From: Chitinophaga pinensis
Lineage (GTDB): Bacteria; Bacteroidota; Bacteroidia; Chitinophagales; Chitinophagaceae
Length of the DNA: 64,000 nt
Reading direction: 5' to 3'
Assembly (NCBI GenBank): GCA_902167325.1
Contig: LR632930.1
Coordinates: 2,604,001-2,668,000, forward strand
Position 1 is the stretch's first letter; each line of letters starts with the position of its first letter. Below the pieces are notes generated by a model. The model saw only the letters and a list, made by a program, of their open reading frames with translations. It made no database searches and was not told the DNA's origin. This document shows, piece by piece, positions 16,847 through 25,486 of this stretch. The position numbers and the translations under genes are program-made.

Positions 16847-17485
16847 CTAGCTGGCCAGCCCCAGTTCCATCGCCTTGCGGACGAGTGCTGCCGTGTTTTT
16901 CACATCCAGCTTCTGCATGAGGTTGTAACGGTGGTTTTCGATGGTGCGCACGCTGAGGGAGAGCTTTTCCGCGATCTCCTGGTTGCTCAGCCCCTGGGCT
17001 ATCAGCCCCAGGATCTCTTTTTCGCGCTTGGTAAGGGTAGGGGCATACCGGCTGGGCTTGCGCTGGAAGATCTGCTGGAACATCTGGTCTTTCAGCTCCC
17101 CATGCACATATTGTTCGCCTGAGCGCACGGTGTCTATGGCTTCCCGGATCTCCCGGCTGCCTGCGGTTTTGAGTAAATACCCTGCTGCCCCGTTCTGGAA
17201 GGCGGTACGGATGGTATGCTTGTCTTCCACATTAGTGAAAATTATCACCCGTGTATCCGGATGATCGGCAGATACACGCCGGCAAAGAGCCAGCCCATCC
17301 TGCCCGGGAAGCTGAATATCAAGGAATAAGACTTCGGGGGCCCGCACCGAAAGCCCGTCCAGCAGCTCGTCGCCATTCTGGTACGCGCCAATAACGGATA
17401 CATCGGGGAAACCCTGCAGGATCATCTGTAAACCGTTAAGAATGGCCGGGTGATCGTCTACCAGGGCAATGGTCAGGCTGTTCAT
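16847..17485 (-). CDS. NarL/FixJ-type response regulator
   Basis: 212 residues. Receiver domain 1-120 with acidic pocket D10/D11, phospho-acceptor D56 in LFLDIQLPG, switch Thr in IIFTN and Lys in YLLKTAG. The LuxR helix-turn-helix sits at about 148-205 (LTKREKEILGLIAQGLSNQEIAEKLSLSVRTIENHRYNLMQKL). First gene of a two-gene operon with the kinase. The divergent gene at 17660 is a possible target. Confidence 0.92.
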   Translation of the reverse strand: MNSLTIALVDDHPAILNGLQMILQGFPDVSVIGAYQNGDELLDGLSVRAPEVLFLDIQLPGQDGLALCRRVSADHPDTRVIIFTNVEDKHTIRTAFQNGAAGYLLKTAGSREIREAIDTVRSGEQYVHGELKDQMFQQIFQRKPSRYAPTLTKREKEILGLIAQGLSNQEIAEKLSLSVRTIENHRYNLMQKLDVKNTAALVRKAMELGLAS

Positions 17486-17628
17486 GTAAATTGATTAGAT
17501 GCGTAATATTAACGAATCGCCGGGAGATATGAAAACATTACAGTCTGGTACGGCTTTTGAATTATCAATAGTAATGCCGGCGTATATGTTAAACCTGCTT
17601 TAACACTTAAACCAGGGCCAACCGCGGC

Positions 17629-17646
17629 AGTCTAATACTTAAGACT
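17629..17646. promoter_or_regulatory. Small dyad between the response regulator and the 17660 gene
   Basis: AGTCT-N8-AGACT, 14 bases before the 17660 start. A possible operator for the neighbouring NarL-type regulator. Weak. Confidence 0.25.
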
Positions 17647-17659
17647 AAAAACAGCATGT

Positions 17660-18460
17660 ATGAAAAGGGTAATGATTCTGTTAGCTGTGATGACCGCTTT
17701 TACAGCTATAACTCCGTCCTCCGCCTCGGCGCAGGTGCGTGTGAGTGTCAATATCGGCATTCAGCCCGCCTGGGGCCCCGTGGGGTACGACTACGCGGAA
17801 TATTATTTCCTCCCCGATATCGATATGTACTATTACATCCCGACACAGATGTATATCTACTTCCATCGCGGTCGCTGGATACAAACCCATTCCTTACCGG
17901 ACTACTGCCGCCACTACGATTTCTACAGGGGATATAAGGTTGTGATCAACGAGCGCGACCCATGGCGCTACCACGACCGCTACCGGGTTCAATACCGCCC
18001 CTACCGTAACAACTACAGCCAGATCGTACTGCGCGACAACGACCGCTGGAGGAGCCATCACCGCGACTGGAACAACAGCCGTCCGAATAACGACCGCCGT
18101 GAATGGAACAACAACAGTCGCCCGAATAACGACCGCCGCGAATGGAACAACGACCGTAACAACAACCGCAACAACGACCGCCGCGAATGGGACAATACCC
18201 CCAACCGTGGTAACGACCGCCGGGAATGGAATAACAACAACAACCGCAGCAACGACCGGGGTAGCCGTGAAAACACCGTAAACCGTGGTAATGAAAGAAG
18301 AGAAGGGAATGGTAATGTCAACCGTGGCAACGAACGCCGCGAATGGAAAGGAAACAACGGTAACAACGGAAACCGTGGCAATAACGATCAGAGAGGTGGC
18401 AGAGGTAATAACACCAGCCGGGGCAACGGAAACGATAATAACAGGGGAAACAGGAACTAA
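17660..18460 (+). CDS. Secreted Asn/Arg/Gly-rich low-complexity protein
   Basis: 266 residues. Signal peptide about 1-25 (ending SASAQ). A Tyr/Pro/His-rich ordered part (about 26-125) has YAEYYFLPDIDMYYYIPTQ, GRWIQTHSLPDYCRHYDFYRGYKVVI and a basic stretch, and resembles short exported proteins common in Chitinophagaceae. Residues about 130-266 are an extremely polar, basic tail with repeated NDRREWNN units, then NRGNERRE and finally GNNxRG. The tail is likely disordered and could bind polyanions such as DNA, RNA or acidic polysaccharide (inference). A GAAA-tetraloop terminator follows 20 bases after the stop. Confidence 0.8.
   Translation: MKRVMILLAVMTAFTAITPSSASAQVRVSVNIGIQPAWGPVGYDYAEYYFLPDIDMYYYIPTQMYIYFHRGRWIQTHSLPDYCRHYDFYRGYKVVINERDPWRYHDRYRVQYRPYRNNYSQIVLRDNDRWRSHHRDWNNSRPNNDRREWNNNSRPNNDRREWNNDRNNNRNNDRREWDNTPNRGNDRREWNNNNNRSNDRGSRENTVNRGNERREGNGNVNRGNERREWKGNNGNNGNRGNNDQRGGRGNNTSRGNGNDNNRGNRN
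18066..18420 (+). repeat. Imperfect in-frame repeats coding for NDRREWNN units
   Basis: About seven degenerate copies of a 24-40-base unit based on AACGACCGCCGCGAATGG encode the tail of the preceding protein. They would be prone to slippage and length variation. Confidence 0.75.
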
Positions 18461-18480
18461 GCCTGTAATGTGTGATAGGA

Positions 18481-18505
18481 AACCGCCGGAAACGGCGGTT
18501 TTTTT
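18481..18505 (+). terminator. Terminator of the Asn/Arg-rich gene
   Basis: AACCGCCG, GAAA tetraloop, CGGCGGTT, then a T-run to 18505. Confidence 0.85.
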
Positions 18506-18514
18506 ATTAATAGC

Positions 18515-18549
18515 AAAAGGGCCGTCTCAAACTAATGAGACGGCCCTTT
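18515..18549 (-). terminator. Terminator of the GH44 gene
   Basis: A 14-bp perfect stem (18516-18529 with 18536-18549) around a six-base loop. On the minus strand it ends in TTTT. Confidence 0.8.
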
Positions 18550-18570
18550 CCTGTATAAAGCGGATGTTTA

Positions 18571-21500
18571 TTACTTAGCAATAATCACCGGCCGCATTTG
18601 TTTGTGCTTGCCTGATTTCACTGTAACGAAGTATAATCCGGAATGCAGTTTTGCCGCGGGCACATATTCATTGCCCTGCTCTGCCGTCAGTATTTTGCGG
18701 TACAGTACCCGGCCAAACAGGTCGGTAACGGTCAGTTCCATTTCATTACCCGCGGGGATCACGTATTTCACCCGGAAGCCTTCCTGTGCAGGGTTGGGAT
18801 ATATCCACAGCGTTTCGCGGCTGGCTGCCACCAGGATGGTGAATTGGGCAGTACATCCCGTACCATTATCCGTAACACGCACGGTGTAAGTACCGGGTGC
18901 GCGCTGGTAGAGGTCTTCCGTAGTGGATTTGTCGGACCACAGGTATTGGTAACTGCCGGTGCCGCCGTGAACGGAGATGTTGATGTTGCCATCTTCATCC
19001 GCTGCCCCTATGATCTGCAGGGTATTGAGAGAACCTCCCAGCACTACATTCTGCGTATTGGTGAAGCCGCCATCTCCCGTAACACGGATCGCATAGGTAC
19101 CCGGCGCGAGGTTACGGAACTCCGGCGTGTGAAGGCCTGCAGGGTTCTCCTGATCGTTGATGAAATAACTGAAGCTGGCAGGTGTGCCTTCGCTGAGGGT
19201 GGCCTGTATCCTGCCATTGGCACCGCATGCCGCATCCGTAACGGTATAGCTCACCATAGGGTTCGGTGCGCGGGATATCCGGAATGTCTGCCTCCGCACA
19301 CAACCCGATCCGTTGTCGGTCACATCTACCCAGTAATCTCCGGAAGCCAGTCCCGTCACATCCTGTGTGGTGGCGTTGTTAGACCAGAGGTAACTGAAGG
19401 GGCCTGTTCCGCCGGCCACCGTTACATCGATACTGCCCTGCTGCTGGTTGATCTGGGAGGTAATGGCTACATCACTCATCCAGCCATTCACGAATATGAC
19501 CATGTTTTTCACGTACCCGTTGGCACCCGTGATGCGGATGTCGTACATATCGGGGGCAAGGTTGCGGTAGATGCGCTCACCAATACCGGAAGGGTTGGGG
19601 ATACCATTGAGGTAGAATTGGTAAGGCGCCGCACTAACACCGGTCATGTTAACCGTGATGGTGCCGTTGGCGTCGCAGTCGGCATCGGTTTCAACGGTGG
19701 TTACATCCGGACCGGTGCGGGTGATCGATAAATTAATCGCGATCACGCATTTGGAATCAAAATCCGTCACTTCAAGGTGGTAGTTGCCGGAAGGCTGGCC
19801 CTGGAGGTCCTGCTGGCGGGAACCGTTAGACCAGAGGTAACGGTAATCACCACTGCCGCCGGTCATGGTGATGTCGATATCACCATTGTGATGGTTTATA
19901 ACGTTCTGGATATTCATTGTGTTCAGGGAACCGCCTACGGTTACATCCTGAGAGAAATCCAGTCCGCCATCGCCCGTAACACGCATGGTGTAAGTACCGG
20001 GGTTCAGCTGGTTGAAGATATTGTTATCTGCCCCACGGGGATTGATAGCGCCGTTCATAAAATACCGGAAGTTGCCGGAGCCTGCTGCTACGTTCACCGT
20101 GATCATCCCGTTAGGGAAGCACGATGCATCTCTCACCTGGAACGTTACCTGTGCGGCACGGGTTACGTTGGCAGTGCGGGTAGCAGTACAACCTGTAGTG
20201 GCATCGGTAACAGTTACGGAATAAGCACCGGAAGCTACATTTGCCAGGTCTTCCACCGTTGCGTTGTTAGACCACAGGTAGGTATAGTTGCCACTGCCTC
20301 CGGTTACGGTGAGGTTGATGTTCCCCGCCGCATTATCTACCTGGAAGGCCAGCTGCAGGCCGGTTCCGCCAGCAAGTACAATGGTTTCCACATATACAAA
20401 TCCGCCATCGCCTTCAATCCGCAGATCGTACGAGCCGGCAGTGAGGTTAGCAAAAACCGGACTGGCCTGGAATGCCCCGCCGGCCAGTGAGTAACGGTAG
20501 TTACCCGAGGTGGAAGTGATGCTTTTTACTTCGATACGCCCGTTGTTACCACAGGTGGCAGGTTGCGATTCTATCTGCACATCGGCTACCGGCGTACCAC
20601 TCAGGTAAATATCATCGAGCTGAACATGCGTACCCAGTGTGGGCAGGCGTTCAGACAATAAGCCCATCCACGCGATCTTACTCGCATCTATAGGAGAGTT
20701 TCTCAGCAGGTCTGCAATGGGAATGCGTACGTTCTGATAATTACCGGTATAGGAGGTGAGGTAGCCGTCTGCTTTAAGTTTCAGCGATTGCGTGCTTTCA
20801 CCGAAGCGGTCTTTGAAATAGATCTGCAGGTCAAAATCTGTGCGGCCACCACCGTTGGGGACCAGTACCGAGAAGTTGAGGTAACGCTTCTGCCGCACAT
20901 CAATCATCCGCGCATCCCTGAACTCCGCAAAATCCCATGTCACATAAGCATATGGCTCCGGACCGGGCTGCAGATGTGCACGCATACTGATGGGACCTTT
21001 GTTGCCGCCTGTTTGTGCTACAAAGATGCTTGACTCCGGGTTGCTGGATGCTTCCGCTACCCCTTCGTTCTTCGTATCTCCATCCCACAGCACATCCGAG
21101 CTGGCGCGGCTCCACACATAATATTTGGCGGATGCCTCGGCAGCATTGCTCTTCTGGTCGGTGGCCGTGATCCGGAACGTATGGTTGCCGGAAGCAGCTG
21201 CCGGCGGCAGTGTAAAGGTGGTTGTGTAACGGCCGTTGGTAAGGATGAGTGCATGCTTGTTAGCGCCGCCTACGGATGAAAGATCCACTGTAACGGTTGC
21301 CAGATCATTATTCGGATCGGTAGCGAGCACACTGAGCGTGATGGGTGTTAACCCATCAGCAAAGCCTTCGGCGGGTGTGATGCGCACATCGCTCAGCACG
21401 GGTTGGGAAATGGGGTTGTCGTGCGGGATGGCACGAACATCATCGATCCATACTTCAAAACCATCCTGTGCGGTATTCACCTGGAAGTTGAGCTGCCACA

Positions 21501-23868
21501 GCGCGGAAAGGTCGAACCCGGTGCCCACGAACAGATCATCGAACGGTATCTTCACTTTCGTGTAGCGGGTGGGGTGGAAGGAAGAAATGTAACCGCTGGC
21601 TTTGAGGGGCAATGTGCGGGAGAAGGTCATGTTTGCACTGGCGTCTCTGAGGCTGAAGTCTATGTCTGCATATGCCGGAGCGTTTGAACGAATGTAAAAT
21701 TCAAGATAGCCGTATTCACGCACATCACGTGCCCCGGCAGCACTGGGGTCAATCCGCCAGGTCATGAGCCCCCAGTTGTTGGGATCGTGTTTAAAGCGGA
21801 GGTACAGGCTGGATGGGGCTTCGTTGCCACCATCGGTGCGGCGTTCAATCACCTGTGTACCTGCTGTCTGATCGTTAGGATCAGAGAAGCGTTCACCTTC
21901 ACCGGTGCGGATCACATCACCATCCCAGATCACGGAAGAAGGTATTTCACGCATCACACGGTACGAAACATCTCCCGAAACACTATGCCCTGCTGCGTCT
22001 GCTGCAGAAACGGTCAGCGTTTTCAGGCCGGATGGAGTATTGAGGGGAACAGTGAACTGCAAGGTGTAATTATCTCCGTTGCGCGTCAGTTGTGCGGCGG
22101 CATTACCACCTACAGGACTAAGGTTTACCACAGGAGGGCGCATGTCACCATCGGAATCAGTGATGGTAGCCGAAATGGTGAACTGTGCCGTTCCATCGCT
22201 ATAGCCTTGTGCGGGGTTGATGCGCAGGTTGGTGATATAGGGATATACGGTGAGGTCGGTTTCTGACAGCACAAGGTGGTAAACCGTCATGGGCGGCAGC
22301 TTTACCTGGAAGGAGTTGCCGGTGATACCACGGATATCCTGCAGGCGGCGTACCTGCGGGCTGGTCCAGTCTACCGCATATACTTCAGCACTACGGTACT
22401 GCCTTGCACCCGAAAAATTGATGGTGGCTATCACAGTATCCCGCACACTGCGGTTGATGGCCATGGTATGCATGCGCTCATCGCCCGTGGCGTTAACGGA
22501 AGCATATACGGCGCTGATGGCGCGGTTGTTGGTTTGTGCGCTTACCGCTGTGTTACCATATCTGCCGCCATTGCCATCGTAATTGCAATAGAGGTCGAAA
22601 CCGCTGCGGATATACCCGATGATGCCTCCCCAGTAAGTAGCGAGATATACATCGTTGGTACCAAAGGCACCCAGTGCATCCGCCTGTGCAATCACACCGG
22701 ATACGTGGGAAGTACCCCCGTAGCTGTATTCCGTAATGGCCAGTTTGGTTCCGGGATAAAACTGATCGATCATGGCTTTCATTTTCGGCAGGGCCGGAAA
22801 TATATTGCCGTTAGATGCGTCCGTTACCCAGGAGTTTTCCTGGTAGGTATCGTCCCACAGTCCGCGCGACATGTCCACGCGTGCGCCAATGGAGTTATCG
22901 TCGTTTTCATCATCGAACGGACTCATACCCCCGAAATCACGGTTCTGCGCAGGGTACCAGTGCAGGTCGAGCACATCGAGGAGCCTTTTTCCTGCCTGCT
23001 GGCTGCGGGCGCGCATATTGGCGAGGTAGTAATGCACAAACAGCTCGTAGTTGCCACGTACCTGGTCCCAGTCGGGTGCGAACTGGAGGTTCTGGTAAGC
23101 GGTATACCCCCACAGGGCCGGACCGTACACTTCTGCGGTAGGGTCCATTTCCTTGATGAGTTCGGCCGTTTCGTAAGATTTGTTCATGAGGTAATTGACA
23201 GAAACACCGGTATGGCCCCATAACCGCGGATGGGTGTCGAACCAGAGGCATGGCTCGTTATCGAGCGAATAGGCTTTAACGCCCCTGGGGTCGTTAGACC
23301 GGCCGTAGTTGGTGATGAGGAAGTTTAGTTCTTCATCTACATACACCACATTATCGTTTACATCGGGTGTAAGAGACAGCTGGCCACCGGGCTTCCTGGC
23401 TATTACCTGTGCCCAGCGCGCCGAGGGTGCACTTTCCGCTTCGGTAATGGTGCTGTTTTTGTCTCTCGCCACATACCCGGCCATAGGCAATGTTACAATC
23501 CCATAACCGCCCTGTTGCAGGGTGCGGTTCTGAAAGGCGGTGAGTGACGAGCCGGTAACGTCGTACTGATCCGGCGGCACGTCCTGGGTACCGGGTACCC
23601 AGTTGTCGCTCTGGTGGAACCAGTCGCGCCCGGCGTTACTGGCATTGTTTTCCCAGTTGTAGTTGGTTAAACGGTTACCACCCAGCCTGCTGGAAAGGGC
23701 ATAAGGATAGGGGTCGTTGGTACCATACACCAGCGGACTGATCGCTTTCCGGTTAGCCGGGGCGGCATTAATGGTGAACTGGACATTACGGACGGCCTGT
23801 GCCGAAACTTCTGCCGTGGTGTACAGCAGCAGCATCGTACAGGCTGCAATTTTGTAGAATGGTTTCAT
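18571..23868 (-). CDS. Giant secreted GH44 glycoside hydrolase with SprB-type repeats and T9SS sorting domain
   Basis: 1765 residues. Signal peptide 1-24. Residues about 30-540 are a family 44 catalytic domain: PLVYGTNDP, RLGGNRLTNYNWENNASNAG, acid/base Glu in YSLDNEPCLW, LDLHWYPAQN, nucleophile Glu in ITEYSYGG. This family cleaves beta-1,4-glucan or xyloglucan backbones. Then come two copies of an Ig-like domain plus a jelly-roll module (each jelly-roll starts near the motif LWDGD or IWDGD), probably carbohydrate binding. Next is a run of four double modules, each a Cys-containing unit followed by an SprB-type repeat (GGSGNYTYLWSNNAT type). A C-terminal type A sorting domain (YPNPAQEGF, then GLYFVTVKSG) directs T9SS export and surface anchoring. 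Single gene, no sugar-uptake neighbours. Confidence 0.9.
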   Translation of the reverse strand: MKPFYKIAACTMLLLYTTAEVSAQAVRNVQFTINAAPANRKAISPLVYGTNDPYPYALSSRLGGNRLTNYNWENNASNAGRDWFHQSDNWVPGTQDVPPDQYDVTGSSLTAFQNRTLQQGGYGIVTLPMAGYVARDKNSTITEAESAPSARWAQVIARKPGGQLSLTPDVNDNVVYVDEELNFLITNYGRSNDPRGVKAYSLDNEPCLWFDTHPRLWGHTGVSVNYLMNKSYETAELIKEMDPTAEVYGPALWGYTAYQNLQFAPDWDQVRGNYELFVHYYLANMRARSQQAGKRLLDVLDLHWYPAQNRDFGGMSPFDDENDDNSIGARVDMSRGLWDDTYQENSWVTDASNGNIFPALPKMKAMIDQFYPGTKLAITEYSYGGTSHVSGVIAQADALGAFGTNDVYLATYWGGIIGYIRSGFDLYCNYDGNGGRYGNTAVSAQTNNRAISAVYASVNATGDERMHTMAINRSVRDTVIATINFSGARQYRSAEVYAVDWTSPQVRRLQDIRGITGNSFQVKLPPMTVYHLVLSETDLTVYPYITNLRINPAQGYSDGTAQFTISATITDSDGDMRPPVVNLSPVGGNAAAQLTRNGDNYTLQFTVPLNTPSGLKTLTVSAADAAGHSVSGDVSYRVMREIPSSVIWDGDVIRTGEGERFSDPNDQTAGTQVIERRTDGGNEAPSSLYLRFKHDPNNWGLMTWRIDPSAAGARDVREYGYLEFYIRSNAPAYADIDFSLRDASANMTFSRTLPLKASGYISSFHPTRYTKVKIPFDDLFVGTGFDLSALWQLNFQVNTAQDGFEVWIDDVRAIPHDNPISQPVLSDVRITPAEGFADGLTPITLSVLATDPNNDLATVTVDLSSVGGANKHALILTNGRYTTTFTLPPAAASGNHTFRITATDQKSNAAEASAKYYVWSRASSDVLWDGDTKNEGVAEASSNPESSIFVAQTGGNKGPISMRAHLQPGPEPYAYVTWDFAEFRDARMIDVRQKRYLNFSVLVPNGGGRTDFDLQIYFKDRFGESTQSLKLKADGYLTSYTGNYQNVRIPIADLLRNSPIDASKIAWMGLLSERLPTLGTHVQLDDIYLSGTPVADVQIESQPATCGNNGRIEVKSITSTSGNYRYSLAGGAFQASPVFANLTAGSYDLRIEGDGGFVYVETIVLAGGTGLQLAFQVDNAAGNINLTVTGGSGNYTYLWSNNATVEDLANVASGAYSVTVTDATTGCTATRTANVTRAAQVTFQVRDASCFPNGMITVNVAAGSGNFRYFMNGAINPRGADNNIFNQLNPGTYTMRVTGDGGLDFSQDVTVGGSLNTMNIQNVINHHNGDIDITMTGGSGDYRYLWSNGSRQQDLQGQPSGNYHLEVTDFDSKCVIAINLSITRTGPDVTTVETDADCDANGTITVNMTGVSAAPYQFYLNGIPNPSGIGERIYRNLAPDMYDIRITGANGYVKNMVIFVNGWMSDVAITSQINQQQGSIDVTVAGGTGPFSYLWSNNATTQDVTGLASGDYWVDVTDNGSGCVRRQTFRISRAPNPMVSYTVTDAACGANGRIQATLSEGTPASFSYFINDQENPAGLHTPEFRNLAPGTYAIRVTGDGGFTNTQNVVLGGSLNTLQIIGAADEDGNINISVHGGTGSYQYLWSDKSTTEDLYQRAPGTYTVRVTDNGTGCTAQFTILVAASRETLWIYPNPAQEGFRVKYVIPAGNEMELTVTDLFGRVLYRKILTAEQGNEYVPAAKLHSGLYFVTVKSGKHKQMRPVIIAK
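18835..20575 (-). repeat. Four tandem double beta-modules inside the GH44 protein
   Basis: Protein-level repeat of about 145 residues. Unit A contains Cys-x-x-NG-x-I near its start and ends around (G)DGG; unit B is an SprB repeat with YLWSNxxTxxDL and CxxxxxxxxxxR. Both recur four times in strict A-B order, differing enough at DNA level to be old duplications. The module may be a spacer or an adhesin stalk. Confidence 0.8.
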
Positions 23869-24494
23869 GAGAGATGGTTGAGGTCAAAGTTTCGTTCCGC
23901 AGAACGGCAAGGTGCCTGTAGGTATATCCAAAAAAATTTGAATGCAAAATACATTGATTACAGGGGGCAATGCGGCCGCTTCGGCCGGGATGTCGTTATT
24001 CATGGCTGAAGCACTCCGCACCGGGAGTGAAACGACGGCCTGTTCCGACGAAGTGGTGCCGGATAGAAGGGGCATTTTACCCATCCCTAAAGCAGGGTTA
24101 ATGGGTACTTAAAGGATATAAACAGTATACAAACCCAATACTGTATAGGCTCAGGGACCCAAATATACCTGTACGGTATACATCCGGTAAGTATACAGTA
24201 TCCCCGGAGTACCGTTCCCTTTGCCTCGCCGGAGGTGTTGAAAAGCGGTTTTTAAAGCCGGTAAAAGGGGAGGAAGAAGTTGGGGCAGGCATTGGGGTGT
24301 TTTGGCCAGGCAAAGGCAGTAATTAGCCTTAAATGCCTGTTTTTGGAAAGTTGGCGTTGGATGGCAAGCTCCTGATTATCCGGGTATTGAGCGATGGGAG
24401 GAAACCCGGCCCGGATCAAGTCCCGGAAATGTTTTTTCTTTATATCCCGGAAATGGAACGCGCTTTGCTGTTACCGGCCGGCAATTTAGGGAAT
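23869..24494. other. 626-base intergenic region between GH44 and the ABC gene
   Basis: No gene is supported. Two short minus-strand open frames lack family features and a plausible start. On the minus strand AAACTTTG (about 16 bases before the GH44 start) is one base off the -7 consensus. The striking part is the GTATAC cluster described separately. Confidence 0.6.
24122..24201. promoter_or_regulatory. Cluster of GTATAC and ACAGTAT dyads
   Basis: GTATAC occurs at 24125-24130, 24176-24181 and 24191-24196. ACAGTAT (24122-24128) faces ATACTGT (24138-24144) and recurs at 24195-24201. TATACC-N5-GGTATA spans 24164-24180. Three overlapping dyads in 80 bases between divergent genes suggest an operator array. 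Regulator unknown. Confidence 0.45.
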
Positions 24495-25484
24495 ATGACA
24501 TTATTACAAGTTTCAGATATATCGAAGAAAGACGCGCTTGGTTTTGAGTTGCAGCCGCTGTCTTTCAATGTGTTGAGCGGACAGAAAGTAGCGATCATGG
24601 GCGCTTCGGGATCAGGAAAAAGCACCCTGCTGCGCATCATCGCCGGATGGGTACAGCCCGGAGATGGTACCGTGCTGTTTGAAGGTAACAAAGTACTGGG
24701 TCCCGATTACCGGCTCATACCCGGCCACCCCGGCATAGCATACCTCTCCCAACATTACGAACTGCGGAATAACTACCGCGTGGAGGAGCTGCTGGCATAC
24801 GCCAATCAGCTGTCTGACGAAGAGGCCATGCAGCTGTTCGACATCTGCCGCATCAGCCATCTGCTCAAAAGGAAAACCGATCAGCTTTCCGGCGGGGAAA
24901 AACAGCGGATCTCTTTAGCTCGACTGCTGGTAACCAAACCTAAGCTCCTGCTGCTCGATGAGCCTTACTCCAACCTCGATCTCATTCATACCCAGATACT
25001 CAAAACCGTGATCCGTGACCTTGGTGAAGCCTATGGCATTACCAGTCTGCTCGTTTCTCACGATCCGGATGATGTGCTGCCCTGGGCCGATCACCTGATC
25101 ATCCTGCGCGACGGGCAACTGGTGCAGCAGGGTATCCCTTCGGAAGTGTACCGTCAGCCTGCGGATGAATATGCTGCAGGACTCCTCGGCGATTATCAGC
25201 TCTTCACCCCGGAAAAGGCAAAGGTATTTGCCCTCATGCCGGGCATCGTTATCAACGGGCGCAGTCTCGTTGTAAGGCCCGAACAATTCCGCCTGGTGAA
25301 TGATGGCAGTGAAGCTATTAAAGGCGTGGTGAAAGAAGTGCTTTTCGGCGGCAGCTATCACGATGTGGTGGTGGAAGTACCCGGCAACCTGCTTACCGTA
25401 CGCACAACAACACCGCAACACGGGAAGGGCGATGCGGTATTTGTAGCATTATCGTCGAAAGGGATCTGGTTTCTACCTAAGTAA
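24495..25484 (+). CDS. Orphan ABC transporter ATPase (PotA/FbpC-like, TOBE domain)
   Basis: 329 residues from the ATG at 24495. The frame is open further upstream to 24333, but that part lacks ABC homology. Walker A GASGSGKST, Q-loop YLSQHYEL, signature LSGGEKQRISLARLL, Walker B LLLLDEPYSNLD, H-loop LVSHDPDD. The C-terminal about 90 residues look like a TOBE_2 regulatory domain (LVVRPEQFRL, then VKEVLFGGSYHDVVVEV). This architecture normally energises importers of polyamines, iron or sulfate, yet no permease or binding protein is nearby. It may serve a transporter elsewhere. Confidence 0.85.
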   Translation: MTLLQVSDISKKDALGFELQPLSFNVLSGQKVAIMGASGSGKSTLLRIIAGWVQPGDGTVLFEGNKVLGPDYRLIPGHPGIAYLSQHYELRNNYRVEELLAYANQLSDEEAMQLFDICRISHLLKRKTDQLSGGEKQRISLARLLVTKPKLLLLDEPYSNLDLIHTQILKTVIRDLGEAYGITSLLVSHDPDDVLPWADHLIILRDGQLVQQGIPSEVYRQPADEYAAGLLGDYQLFTPEKAKVFALMPGIVINGRSLVVRPEQFRLVNDGSEAIKGVVKEVLFGGSYHDVVVEVPGNLLTVRTTTPQHGKGDAVFVALSSKGIWFLPK

Positions 25485-25486
25485 AA

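Noticed and set aside
18066..18420. CRISPR-like periodicity
   Set aside because: Repeats are coding, imperfect and without unique spacers; they encode NDRREWNN units.
18643..19731. Long plus-strand frame opposite the GH44 repeats
   Set aside because: Arises from codon bias of the repeats on the minus strand; composition is unlike a real protein.
22276..23223. Plus-strand frame opposite the GH44 catalytic domain
   Set aside because: The minus-strand frame holds clear GH44 motifs; this one has none.
23884..24313. Two short minus-strand frames before the ABC gene
   Set aside because: Short, unlike any family, in an operator-like AT-rich region.
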